Part shown: positions 13,916 to 22,826 of the stretch, piece by piece
How positions within the stretch are numbered: position 1 is the stretch's first letter
Layout: the number at the start of each line of letters is the position of its first letter
Position numbers and translations under genes: made by a program
From: Casuarius casuarius
Lineage: Eukaryota; Chordata; Aves; Casuariiformes; Casuariidae
NCBI GenBank assembly: GCA_003342895.1
Contig: PTFA01000158.1
Location: 817,921 to 881,920, forward strand
Direction: 5' to 3'
DNA: 64,000 nucleotides
Notes under the pieces: model-generated
The model's input: the letters and a program-made list of their open reading frames with translations, nothing else
Told to the model about the DNA's origin: nothing
Database searches by the model: none

Positions 13916-14855
13916 CTGAACAAGCTGTAACACTCAGCCCTAGATCCATTTTAACTGCAACAACTTTCATAATATTTATCAAACAGCTTGTGTTATTTAA
14001 ACACAATGCTATTAAAATACCAAAAAAGATTAGTCCACACTACGAGACAAGGGCTATGTTAAGTCTTGGCTCTACTCTTACACCAAAACGAGCCTGGCTG
14101 GAGGCATTAAGGCCTCCCTTAAATAAAGGACGTGATACAAAGAAAGCAACATAGGCAGCTGCCAAATTCATGAGTTTCCATAACTTAAATGCAATTTTAA
14201 AGGTATTTTTATAACATAACCTGCTCAGAAAACAGAAGCACTAAACATTTCGGCCCAAGTTAAAATTTATTTTTATTAATATCTTAAGAGTGTCTGTGAG
14301 TATAAACTCAGCACTTGTAAAAGCTGCCCAACCAATGCGCAATGCAAGGGCTAAAGGAAAACAAGCACCAATTTGATTACAGGATTTGCACAACATGGAC
14401 AGCGGCAGGATCTGCATCCAGGACAGTGAGCGCCTCTCTCACCTTGGCAGCAACACAGATTTCTGCATTCAAAGTTTTCCATAATGACTCTACTCAAAAA
14501 AGCATTAATGGTATCCCGGAGGGGAGAATGAGAGGTCGGCAAGAGACTGTGCAGCAGGACAGGAAGGCAGATGACCTCTTGGAACAAGGGCTGGATACAG
14601 AGCTGGGGAAGCAAAGGGACTTTTGCTGGCTGCTGCTAATACTAGCAGCACTGACAGCCCTGTAAGATCCTGGGATATCGATGTCTACAAGACAACTGTT
14701 TGTGGAAGCCCTTCAAGATGGACTTAGTTTGTGCTAGTTTGTTGACCAGGCCACAATAATAAGTTTTCTTTAGTATCAAAACATTATGAAATGTCATTGC
14801 CGAAAGACACTTTGGACTTAAAAAAAAGTTTCTCACTACATATACTTGACATGAA

Positions 14856-14878
14856 CAACAAACAAACAAAACAAAACC
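14856..14878. repeat. CAAA-rich simple repeat
   Basis: Short run of ACAAACAAACAAAACAAAAC type. Confidence 0.8.
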
Positions 14879-14974
14879 CCACACCCCAAGATGAGGGCCA
14901 AAACGAATACCAACTGAACAATCACATTTCCAGAACAGTAACAGAGCTGACAGAATACTGGGGCAAACTCATCT

Positions 14975-15012
14975 TGCTGGGGTTTACTCCCATTGAAGTC
15001 AATGGTGACAAA
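14975..15012. repeat. Ancient TGACTTCAATGG-family remnant
   Basis: The core TACTCCCATTGAAGTCAATG is nearly intact, followed by GTGACAAA. The flanks are too diverged to set boundaries. Confidence 0.42.
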
Positions 15013-15299
15013 GCTAGAAGAACTTGACTGTGGAACTAAAGAGCAAGGAAAAAAATGTGAAAACAGCCTCTCTGCCTTGGACTTAATCAAAGACTCATCA
15101 CACTGACGGGTGTTCCAGCCCACTCACACATCCATCCTAGAACAGAGAAGAATACAGCATAATTTGCCCAAGAGCTGGGGCAAATAAATATGATACTCTT
15201 CCATGATGCACTCTCATACTCTAATTATCTCCAGTGGGTCCCCTTTTCTGCACCAGATGTGGTTTCATGTATTTAGTTACCCTTAGTGGATGTCAGAGG

Positions 15300-15320
15300 T
15301 TTTTGTTTTTTTTTTTTTTT
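15300..15320. repeat. Poly-T tract
   Basis: A T-run with one G interruption; no flanking retroelement was recognised. Confidence 0.85.
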
Positions 15321-17074
15321 AAATGAACTTGTCCAGTCTCTCCTAGAACTTGTTCAGATAGCTAGAGACTCCTGAAAAGTAAGAGCACAGCCTCCAAACT
15401 CTGCCCATCCTAGGCTGCAAAACCTGAACAGATGTCAAGGTAACAAATGCTTGGGAGCCACACAGCCTACAGTTCCTCTTAGAGCCCTCTGCCTATTCCA
15501 ACAGCTAAATGTGCATAGGGACCTACAGCTAGACAACAGGAAACTCTAGTTATAAGAATACAGTCACATGGGTTTAGGTAAGAGATTTAATAATGTGAAA
15601 GCAGAATCCTACCTTGATTTGATCTTACCAGCTGCCACTTCAGATGCTCTGTTTCTGTGTTCATTGCTAATTGTGCTTAAATACAATCATTTTACTAATT
15701 CAGCTAATTTTAGGCCTGTTTCAGCACAGTACAGCCATGTACAAAACTGTAACATTCTTTTTCAGCTGCAGAGGCAAATGAGTTTCTTTCTTATAGATCC
15801 AGACTGGCAATTTTGCATTGTCTTTTTCGACAATCATTTGTGACACCCTCCATGAAAACAGAAGGACTGTAGGCATGCATACCAAAAAAGTACCAGGTGT
15901 TATTCAGACGTTTTCACAAGGTCCCAGACTCTTAACTCTGCACTGCAGCTTACGGCAAGAATCAGCATATTATCTGTTATACCCATAAACCTTTCCAATA
16001 CTGGCAATGTCCTGCCACTCTAAAAACAAACAGTGACCTCCAGATCTACATCTGTTTGTGATGGCAGATCTCCAGACAGACATGCTTTGTCTCAAAACCA
16101 GGCCTTCCAGTAAAATGGATGAAGTGCCCTGAACCTTCCAATTGAACAATGGAGAATTAGAGGCAGTTTGATGTCAAGAACAAAATTATAGTTGATTTTG
16201 GACAGGATATTTCTGAGTCCCCACAGGTGTGTGGTCAAACTTGGAATTATCCAGCTGATGAGCTTAAACCTCAGCTCCACATTTCTGTTAAAATATGGAG
16301 AGAGCATATGGATCTGACAGAGTCCCTTGAAAAACAGGGGAGTCGCACGCAGAACACATCTGAGATCAAGAGAATTGCACAGATCTTAAATGACAGAAGA
16401 CACTGCCAGAGAGAGGACATAACATGACCCTGACCATACCAATGCCCAGCGGCAACTCAGGCAGCAAAGGGAGTGGGTAAGATGTACCTCACCTTCCTCT
16501 GCAGCATCTGAGTGTTTAAACAACCTTTTCCAAGGCTGATATCCTACAAAAGGACAGACTGGACTCTCAGCAAGTCCAGCAGTGCTGCTGCCCTTTCAGC
16601 AGGTCACTTACTCACATATGGTCCAACCTTCTAATAAATCCTCTTGGAATCCAGCTTGCACTCAAATCTGTACAAAATGGTTTCACTGTAAGACAGTCTT
16701 TTCCTCAAAATTTCCCCAAAAATGTCATAGTCAAGCAAGCTCTATACACAATTCATAGACTGGTCAAATAATTTAAGAACTGGAGAAAATTCATTTACAA
16801 CCTATGCTCAGTATAGTGTTGGCACCCTTGATCAGTATTTAGGAATTCAATCCTATTACCTCAGAAAATCCAGCCAACTTCACGTAGCAAACAACAACCA
16901 AAGGAAGGAAGCCACCTTAAATTTCTTCAGTCCAGCACTAGTTTTACTACTTTTTTTTCTTCTCAGGCAGATCTGGAAAACAGATGAGCTTCTCATAAGA
17001 TAGCCTGCCTTTACTGATACTTAGGTATTATAGAGAAGCTGACAGCAGCAATTTCCAAGTTTGAGAGGCTTCCA

Positions 17075-17091
17075 CCAAGCAAGCAAGCAAA
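17075..17091. repeat. (AAGC)4 microsatellite
   Basis: Four copies of the AAGC unit. Confidence 0.8.
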
Positions 17092-17399
17092 GACTGAGAT
17101 TAATAATCTCAGACCACAAAACTGTCTGTGATTCTCCTGGACAGAAGTAGTCTTTCTTGCTGACTAAATCACCCCAGACTTCTTAGCTATAAACTGATAT
17201 TTTAAACTTCACTCAAAAGCTAAAAAACTGCCAGGGCATTGAATAAAGCAGCAAAACTTTTGGTGCCCAAAACCTCATTTTTACTTTTTCAGAGGTTCCT
17301 GGAGAGATGAAAAGACTAGAGCAGCCTTTGAGCAGATGAGGGCTTAAATTAAGATCCACTTCAGAAAAAGACAGTGACCCTATGCCCATAATTAGCTAC

Positions 17400-17429
17400 C
17401 AAAATAAATAAATAAATAAATAAATAAAT
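17400..17429. repeat. (AAAT)7 microsatellite
   Basis: About seven uninterrupted copies of AAAT; likely length-variable. Confidence 0.92.
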
Positions 17430-19446
17430 GGGGCAAAGAGTAGTTGCTATGCCATGAGATTACAACAGCTGGAAACCTACTGAGCTCCCCAATTCTGACT
17501 CATACCGCTGCAGCAAGGCAGACTGAAGTGCCAGAAAGCATACCTTGACCATACAGAAGCTGTCTGACGCATCCCATTTCAGCTGAACGTGGTTTATTCC
17601 TTAGATACTAATATGATCTACTAAGAGGAACAGCCAAAGAGAAGTCTTTTTAGAAAAGCTTACAAAGAAAGCCAGAATAGTTTACTAATGACTAATTACT
17701 AATTATCTGGCTGCATAAATGGGCAGTCTTTACCTCTTACCGCAGAAACCAGCCATTTCTTTCCTCATTCGGATGTTCTGAAGATGACTGTATTGACGAC
17801 TGTAAGGCCTGTACTGATAGAGGAACATAACATAAACAGCAAACATCCAGGCTGGAGACCAGCTGGGAGGTTTTTAATGGCCATTTAAACATGGCACGTT
17901 GGAGCATATTTTACCTCTAACATAAAAAGTTTTCTTCCCTTTTCTCCACATACACACAAATTCCATTAAGACTTAGACACTTTCTTTTGCTGAAAGGGAA
18001 GAAAATCCAAACACTTGAGAAAAGCCTCAGTTCTGAAAATTACCAAACGGGACATTCAAAGTTTACCTCTGCAGTAGTCAGATCAAATTTTAAGAAATGT
18101 GGTAGATTCAGCATGTTATGAGTTATTATTGCATTACACTGAACAAAGGTCCAAGTATTCATTTTTCAGTTACAGTTGATGTATGTAAGGTTCCTAGAAA
18201 CATTAGCTACTTTTTTTTATAACTATTACTGAACACTCAAGAGAACAAGCAGGACGCTGAAGAATGATCTATCCAAGCCACATAACCAACAGTAATTCAT
18301 CAGCATTAGGAGACAGTCAGCAATCTCGCATCTCTTCGCTCTTAAAGACATTCACTGTACAATGATTCAAAACAGATCGCCTACAAAGCTCCTGCATATG
18401 CAGCAATATCCTGTGTCATCGTATTCCTTCGTTCTTAGGGGTGTATCTCTACGGAAGTTGAAGCAGCACCAGGTGATGGAAACCCGGTATATTGTGCACT
18501 ACACGGGTAAAAGTTACCATCCAAAGAGTCTACAGTCCAGGAACAGACGTAGCAGTCTGATACACTGGATAACTACATAACGAGTAGATGATAAGTAGTT
18601 ACAGCCCCACCAGCCATCAATACTATACCTAAAATATTTGCTATTATTTCTAGCAATATAAATGCAACAAATTGGAACCCAACATTCTTGAACCTGACAC
18701 ATTTATGTTATCCTAAAATTTGCATTTAGATTTTATTTTTTCATCCAATGTATGAAAAGCATGGAAATGTAGTGCTAGACTATGGGCGGGCTAAATTATG
18801 GGATCTCATTTTACACCTCGTTGCAGGCTTTGCTGAAAACCTCTTTCTCCTTAGGTTTTTTTTTTTTTTAATGCTGACATTTCAGCAGTACTGAGAATTA
18901 AGGCTTCCTCATCCCTATAAAATGCAGGGTTTTGGGTGTGGAAAGCACAGTGCTATGGATCCATGAAAAGGAAGCTTAAGAACAATCAAACATACTCGTT
19001 TTGATATGAGGATGTAAATGATTGATTCTACTGCTAAACAAGCAATACGAAGTATATTGAAAAATCCTAGGCTTTGGCACTGGATTTTTAGGAGCGATCA
19101 CACATTCTGCTGCCCCATTCGTCAATGATGATTTTCACACGAGCAGCTCCTGACTGCAGCTGAGGGCGTTTGCGACCCGCGTGGGATCTCCAGGCGCCTC
19201 CGCAGCAGCGCGACGCCAGGGCAGCAGCACAGCCAGCTGTGAAGGAGGCAATGACAAACCAAAACACCCGGCGTTGGCACAACCGCGTCGCGCCTCGCGA
19301 ACGGGCCCGGCCAGGCCGAAACGCCGCCGAACCCCGACCCCGCTTCCCTGGGCGCACCGAGACGCGATGGCCGTCCCATCGGGAGGCCGCCGCGCCTTCT
19401 CACCTCCGGGCCGGCGGCCTGGCGCCCGGGCCGCGGCGGCACCCAC

Positions 19447-19614
19447 CTTGTTGAGGTGCGGGTTCCTGGTGATGTCGTAGCCCCGCTTCTTGACGGCCAG
19501 CGCCCGCGCGAGGGGCGCCGCGCCGCCGTGGCAGCCGCGGGCGGCGCCGAGCAGTGGCAGAAGCCTCCGGCCGCACCCCACCGCCCGCAGCAGGCGGCCG
19601 CACAGCGGCGCCAT
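19447..19614 (-). CDS. ME3: Mitochondrial NADP-dependent malic enzyme, first coding exon
   Basis: This exon gives the first 56 residues of a malic enzyme, which converts malate to pyruvate and CO2 with NADP in the mitochondrial matrix. The start is the ATG read leftward from 19614. It has a strong context (A at -3, G at +4) and is the first in-frame ATG. Residues 1-41 form a leader rich in Arg, Leu and Ala with no Asp or Glu, as expected of a mitochondrial presequence. Residues 42-56, KKRGYDITRNPHLNK, match the N-terminal signature I know from vertebrate ME3 (KKRGYDVTRNPHLNK). ME1 shares RNPHLNK but lacks the leader, and ME2 has a different sequence here. The exon stops after a complete AAG codon, directly followed by a GTGGGT donor, so the intron is phase 0. 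The catalytic domains lie in later exons outside the window. The Met start is well supported; the transcription start is not visible. Confidence 0.87.
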
Positions 19615-19620
19615 CTTGCC
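19605..19620 (-). promoter_or_regulatory. YY1-like motif overlapping the ME3 start codon
   Basis: On the minus strand the start codon is embedded in GGCAAGATGGCGCC. This matches the YY1 core AAGATGGCG found near the starts of many TATA-less genes. The same bases give the strong Kozak context, so the motif may act in transcription, in initiation, or both. Binding is inferred from sequence only. Confidence 0.55.
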
Positions 19621-19658
19621 CCGCGGCCGCCGAGCCGGCAGCAAGCGGCCTCGGCGGG

Positions 19659-19694
19659 NNNNNNNNNNNNNNNNNNNNNNNNNNNNNNNNNNNN
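19659..19694. other. Assembly gap, 36 N
   Basis: There are 36 ambiguous bases inside the GC-rich 5' region of ME3, 45 to 80 bases upstream of the start codon. The true length may differ, so frames that cross it are unreliable. Confidence 0.99.
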
Positions 19695-19784
19695 GGCCCC
19701 GTGCGCCGCCCGCCGCTGCCGCTCCGCCCGCCGGAGCGAAAGGAGACGCAGGAAGGAGATCCGCCCCCCTGCGCCGCGCCGCTG

Positions 19785-20003
19785 CTACCTGCTGCAGCTC
19801 AGCCGCTGCTGGGGGGGCAGCGCTGCGCCGCGCCCGCTGCGGCTCCTGCTGCTGCTGCTCCGCGGCCGGGGGGACTTTGCGGCGGCCCCGCGGCCGGGCC
19901 GGGGCGGGCCCCCTCCCCCGCCGGAGCGCGGCGGCAGGACGGCTGCCGAGGAGCCCACTGCCCCCCGCCGCAGCCCCCAGCTTTGCCCCGCGGCGGCGGC
20001 CAT
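19785..20003 (-). other. Candidate upstream ORF, 72 codons, in the ME3 5' region
   Basis: An ATG with A at -3 and G at +4 at 20003 opens a frame that runs to a TAG at 19787-19785. The predicted peptide starts MAAAAGQSWGLRRG and is Ala-, Gly-, Arg- and Ser-rich with an SSSS run, as expected for translated GC-rich DNA; no domain is recognised. The stop codon lies in CAG|GTAGCA, which could also be a splice donor with its exon end at 19789. The ORF matters only if transcription starts upstream of 20003, which is unknown. Confidence 0.35.
19901..19910. promoter_or_regulatory. GC box (Sp1/KLF type)
   Basis: The plus strand reads GGGGCGGGCC inside the ME3 CpG island, containing the GGGCGG core bound by Sp1/KLF factors. 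It lies about 290 bases upstream of the coding ATG. The assignment is by motif only. Confidence 0.4.
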
Positions 20004-20010
20004 TTTTGCG
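19995..20010 (-). promoter_or_regulatory. Upstream YY1-like motif with an embedded ATG
   Basis: The minus strand reads AAAAATGGCCGCC. This is a second YY1-type core about 390 bases upstream of the coding start. It may mark a transcription start region. Its ATG at 20003 opens the upstream ORF listed separately. Confidence 0.45.
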
Positions 20011-20072
20011 CGCCCCTCTCCCCCGGGCTGGGCCCCCGGCGCGATTTGCGGCCTGGAACCCAAGCCAAGCCA

Positions 20073-20093
20073 AAAAAAATAAATAAATAAAAA
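20073..20093. repeat. A-rich AAAT-type simple repeat
   Basis: A run of A followed by three AAAT-type units marks the sharp right edge of the ME3 CpG island. Confidence 0.8.
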
Positions 20094-21065
20094 CCGCCTA
20101 TGGAAAGAAATCAGAGCGTTAAGCCCCTGTGGGTTATTTTTTGCGGAGTTACTCTCAGGTATTGTAACGCGATGTTACACAAAACAGGAGCTCCCTCTCA
20201 GGTGTCAGCAGCGGTGGCGTTTCTCCTCTGCTTGGGAGATTGGTGAAACCGTAAACGCAGGGGTCTCCGAGGTGTTTGGGCATGGACCGGTCGGCCTTGC
20301 TGAAATAACCACGAAGTTATCCTTGCTTTTGGATTTGCATTTTCCCCATTAGTCTTAAAAAGCGCGTGGTAAGAAAAAGCTAGGCCTGTGGCGTGAGGAA
20401 CGTGCTCCCTTTTAACCCTCGTATTATCACCGGAGCTGAGGTATTAAAAACTTATCTGCGTTATGACAATGCCTCGTCAGGCTGGAGCACGTTAGGTGCT
20501 CACCATCATCGTGGTAGAGGCATCAAAATACCTGGAAAGAGAAAGCTTACGTGATGAAAATGAATCCTACTAGCTAACGGGGGCAGCAGTGAGGCAGCGT
20601 GGCTTTCTGGCTCTATGCGTGATTGCATATACCCTTATGACAACAGCATCTACACACTTAAAACCTTTATATAGTTTTCCCTGCACTTCTGGGGGTGTAG
20701 TCGGGTCCTGCTAGTTTCATTTACCTGGCAGGGAATTAGCTGTCATAAGACTTTGGCCCTGGCAAGGTAGGTGCTGTAGCACTTGGTTTTGATGCCCTTG
20801 CCCCTAGAAAAAGCCTAGGGCTTTGGACAGTGTGCAGGAGACTAAAGCTACTCAGAGCAGTTATCATTTTTCATTAGGAAACACTGGAAAAAGCCATTTA
20901 CATCTTGCCTCTTTCTGCAGCGTGAGCACCACTTAGGCATTTCAATGTACTTAGAATCTATCATCACTCCAGAAGGCAGGTGTCTGCATCCATTTCTTCA
21001 AAAAAAGCTATCTTTCAAATCAGTGATGTCATCATCACTACTACCACTTTTTATATAAGAACCCA
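20094..21065. other. Upstream flank of ME3, no gene seen
   Basis: The sequence returns to ordinary AT-rich composition immediately right of the CpG island. No exon, RNA gene or clear repeat was seen. If ME3 has distal non-coding first exons they could lie here, but none is identifiable. Confidence 0.5.
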
Positions 21066-21170
21066 GTAGCTGGATCACTCACTGAGAGAGTGGAAGATTC
21101 GGGTTCAATTCCCGCTTCAAATCAACAGCAGTGCCCCACTCAGGAAGCTCAGGCCTGCTTTGGGTGGGAG
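21066..21170 (+). mobile_element. tRNA-like SINE head remnant
   Basis: TCGGGTTCAATTCCCGC has a seven-base TTCAATT loop and four base pairs of a T-arm, fitting a Pol III B box. An A-box-like TAGCTGGATCACTCACTGAG lies upstream. The whole does not fold as a complete tRNA, and no CCA-proximal acceptor pairing was seen, so it is read as a decayed tRNA-derived SINE, not a tRNA gene. Confidence 0.42.
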
Positions 21171-21480
21171 ACACTTTCCAGCTTCTTCCTCTAATTGTGC
21201 CACTGTGTGCAGACACGTTTTTTAATATGCTTAAATATGTTTTGGGGAAGAAATGATAGAGCCTGTGCAGAAAAGAATGAGCTGTGGAATGAAAGATGTT
21301 CCTTTGATAGACATGGTGGTCCTTTCTTACTCATTTTCCAATACACAACTGGTCAGGTACATTCTGAGAGTGAGATTGTTTGTCTAGTCTTTGATTTTTT
21401 TCCCCCTTCCTTTCAAATATCAAAAATCAGCCATAGAGGCACAATACTGGAGAGACCCAGACAGTGGAGATAAGAAATAT

Positions 21481-21518
21481 GTGCGTCACTGTGGCCCCGG
21501 TGCATCACTGTGGCTCTT
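21481..21518. repeat. 19-base tandem duplication, two units
   Basis: GTGCGTCACTGTGGCCCCG is followed immediately by GTGCATCACTGTGGCTCTT. A further TGTGCATGG fragment follows. Confidence 0.65.
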
Positions 21519-22357
21519 TGTGCATGGAGAGTACAGAAAGGAGCTTGCCAGTATTGTTGCTTTTTTGCATAGCTATAAATTGGATATAATCATGAGACTT
21601 TACATTACCTTGAGAATCTGGGATTGAAAGAGTCAACCTTGATAAAAATTAATTCAGTATCTGGCCAGTTCTTCAAAACTTTCCTACTTCCACCAGCCAG
21701 CACTAGATTGGTCTTAGCTAGCCTAACTTTGAATGAGTTGTTCTCCATCCCACTATAGATTAGCTGTAAATTTTGCAATGTCTTTGTTTGGACATGTGTG
21801 TAGAAAACAGGACATTTGACTCTGCTGTTTGTAGGAAAGTCCATAACAGTAAATCTCTGGATTCTTGAGACACTCATGGTGAGAAAAGACAAAAAAGAGG
21901 GGCAACCTCCTGACTGCTATGCAAAAGTGCACCATTAAGTTAAGAGATTTATGTGACAGAGGAAAACGTGCCAAACTGAGAGCCTGAACAATGAAGCTGC
22001 TTTGCATGGTTCAGACCTATCTCAGGCAGTAGTGCTAGCTTTCCTACCCATCAGGCTCAGAGAAAATGAATTGTGCCTTGGAGAATCTAGACAAAATCTT
22101 CCTACCTGCTGGGACTAAATCCACTGTCTAGTGCTCTCTAGGGGAAAAATTCACCACCAACAAAACTCAGAAGAAAAAAATGTTTGCTCTGCCTGTTGTG
22201 TAAAATGCTGTGTGGCTTCTTCCTGAAAAAAGCGGCTCAAAATTTTGTGTTGAATATGCTCTAAGAGAAGGACAGAACCTAGTTTCAATATAATTTGACT
22301 GTGTATGTCTAAGAGTTAAGTTAAAGTTTTTACTGACGAGCAGGTACAAGCCTACAT

Positions 22358-22826
22358 ATCACAGAATCACAGAATGGTTGAGTTTGGAAGGGACCTCTGG
22401 AGATCATCTAGTCCAACCTCCCTGCTTAAGCAGGGTCACCTAGAGCACGTTGCACAGGATCACATCCAAGCGGGTTTTGAGTATCTCCAGAGAAGGAGAC
22501 TCCACAATCTCTCTGGGGAACCTGTTCTGATGCTCTGTCACCCTCACAGTAAAGGAGTTTTTCCTCATATTCAGATGGAGCTTCCTGCATTTCAGTTTGT
22601 GCCTGTTGCTTCTTGTCCTCTCACGGGGCACCACTGAAAATAGTCTGGCCCCATCCTCTTCACATCCTCCCTTAAGATATTTGTATACATTGATAAGATC
22701 CTCTCTCAGTCTTCTCTTCTCTGGGCATAACAGGCCCAGCTGTCTCAGCCTTTGCTCATAGAGGAGATGCTCCAGTCCCCTAATCATCTTCGTAGCCCTA
22801 CGCTGGACTGTCTCCAGTAGCTCCAT
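22358..22826 (-). mobile_element. CR1 LINE, 5'-truncated 3' end
   Basis: Read on the minus strand, this segment matches the 3' part of an avian CR1 retrotransposon. It encodes the C-terminal end of the ORF2 reverse transcriptase region, recognisable as MELLETVQRRATKMIRGLEH and later RFPREIVESPSLEI. It then carries the CR1 3' UTR (a TGGACTAGATGATCTCCAGAG-like region, compared from memory) and ends in two copies of the ATTCTGTG octamer, as CR1 does. The frame is open from the truncation point to its stop at about 22440, so this copy is less decayed than the others here. It lacks the rest of ORF2 and all of ORF1 and cannot move on its own. Confidence 0.95.

Larger units (their letters stand above)
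1..19446 (-). other. ME3: ME3 intron 1 (5' part, continues beyond the window)
   Basis: The intron begins with GTGGGT just left of the coding exon and runs leftward to the window edge. The expected next exon should start with a segment resembling GMAFTLEERLQLGIHGLIPP. I scanned the plus strand by eye for the reverse complement of HGLIPP-type codons and found none, so exon 2 probably lies outside. A large first intron agrees with the very long mammalian ME3 gene. Open frames inside this stretch have no recognisable domains and are treated as chance. Confidence 0.75.
19165..20060 (-). promoter_or_regulatory. ME3: CpG island: ME3 promoter, 5' UTR and first exon
   Basis: GC content and CpG frequency rise sharply here against AT-rich flanks, and fall back at about 20070 in an A-rich AAAT-like run. 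The island covers the ME3 first coding exon and about 450 bases upstream of its ATG. No TATA box was seen at a convincing position; GC boxes and YY1-type motifs suggest a dispersed, TATA-less promoter. Many long open frames in both directions here come only from the lack of AT-rich stop codons. Divergent transcription to the right is possible but not shown by the sequence. Confidence 0.85.

Noticed and set aside
14342..14665. A 107-codon plus-strand frame in ME3 intron 1
   Set aside because: No recognisable domain, an overlapping antisense frame of similar length, and no splice or promoter context.
19135..20073. A 312-codon minus-strand frame and several plus-strand frames of 178-208 codons in the CpG island
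   Set aside because: They arise from stop-poor GC-rich DNA and cross an assembly gap. Only the 56-codon ME3 part is supported by homology and a splice donor.
21090..21125. A functional tRNA gene
   Set aside because: Only the T-arm is convincing. Acceptor, D and anticodon arms do not form together, so it is read as a SINE remnant.
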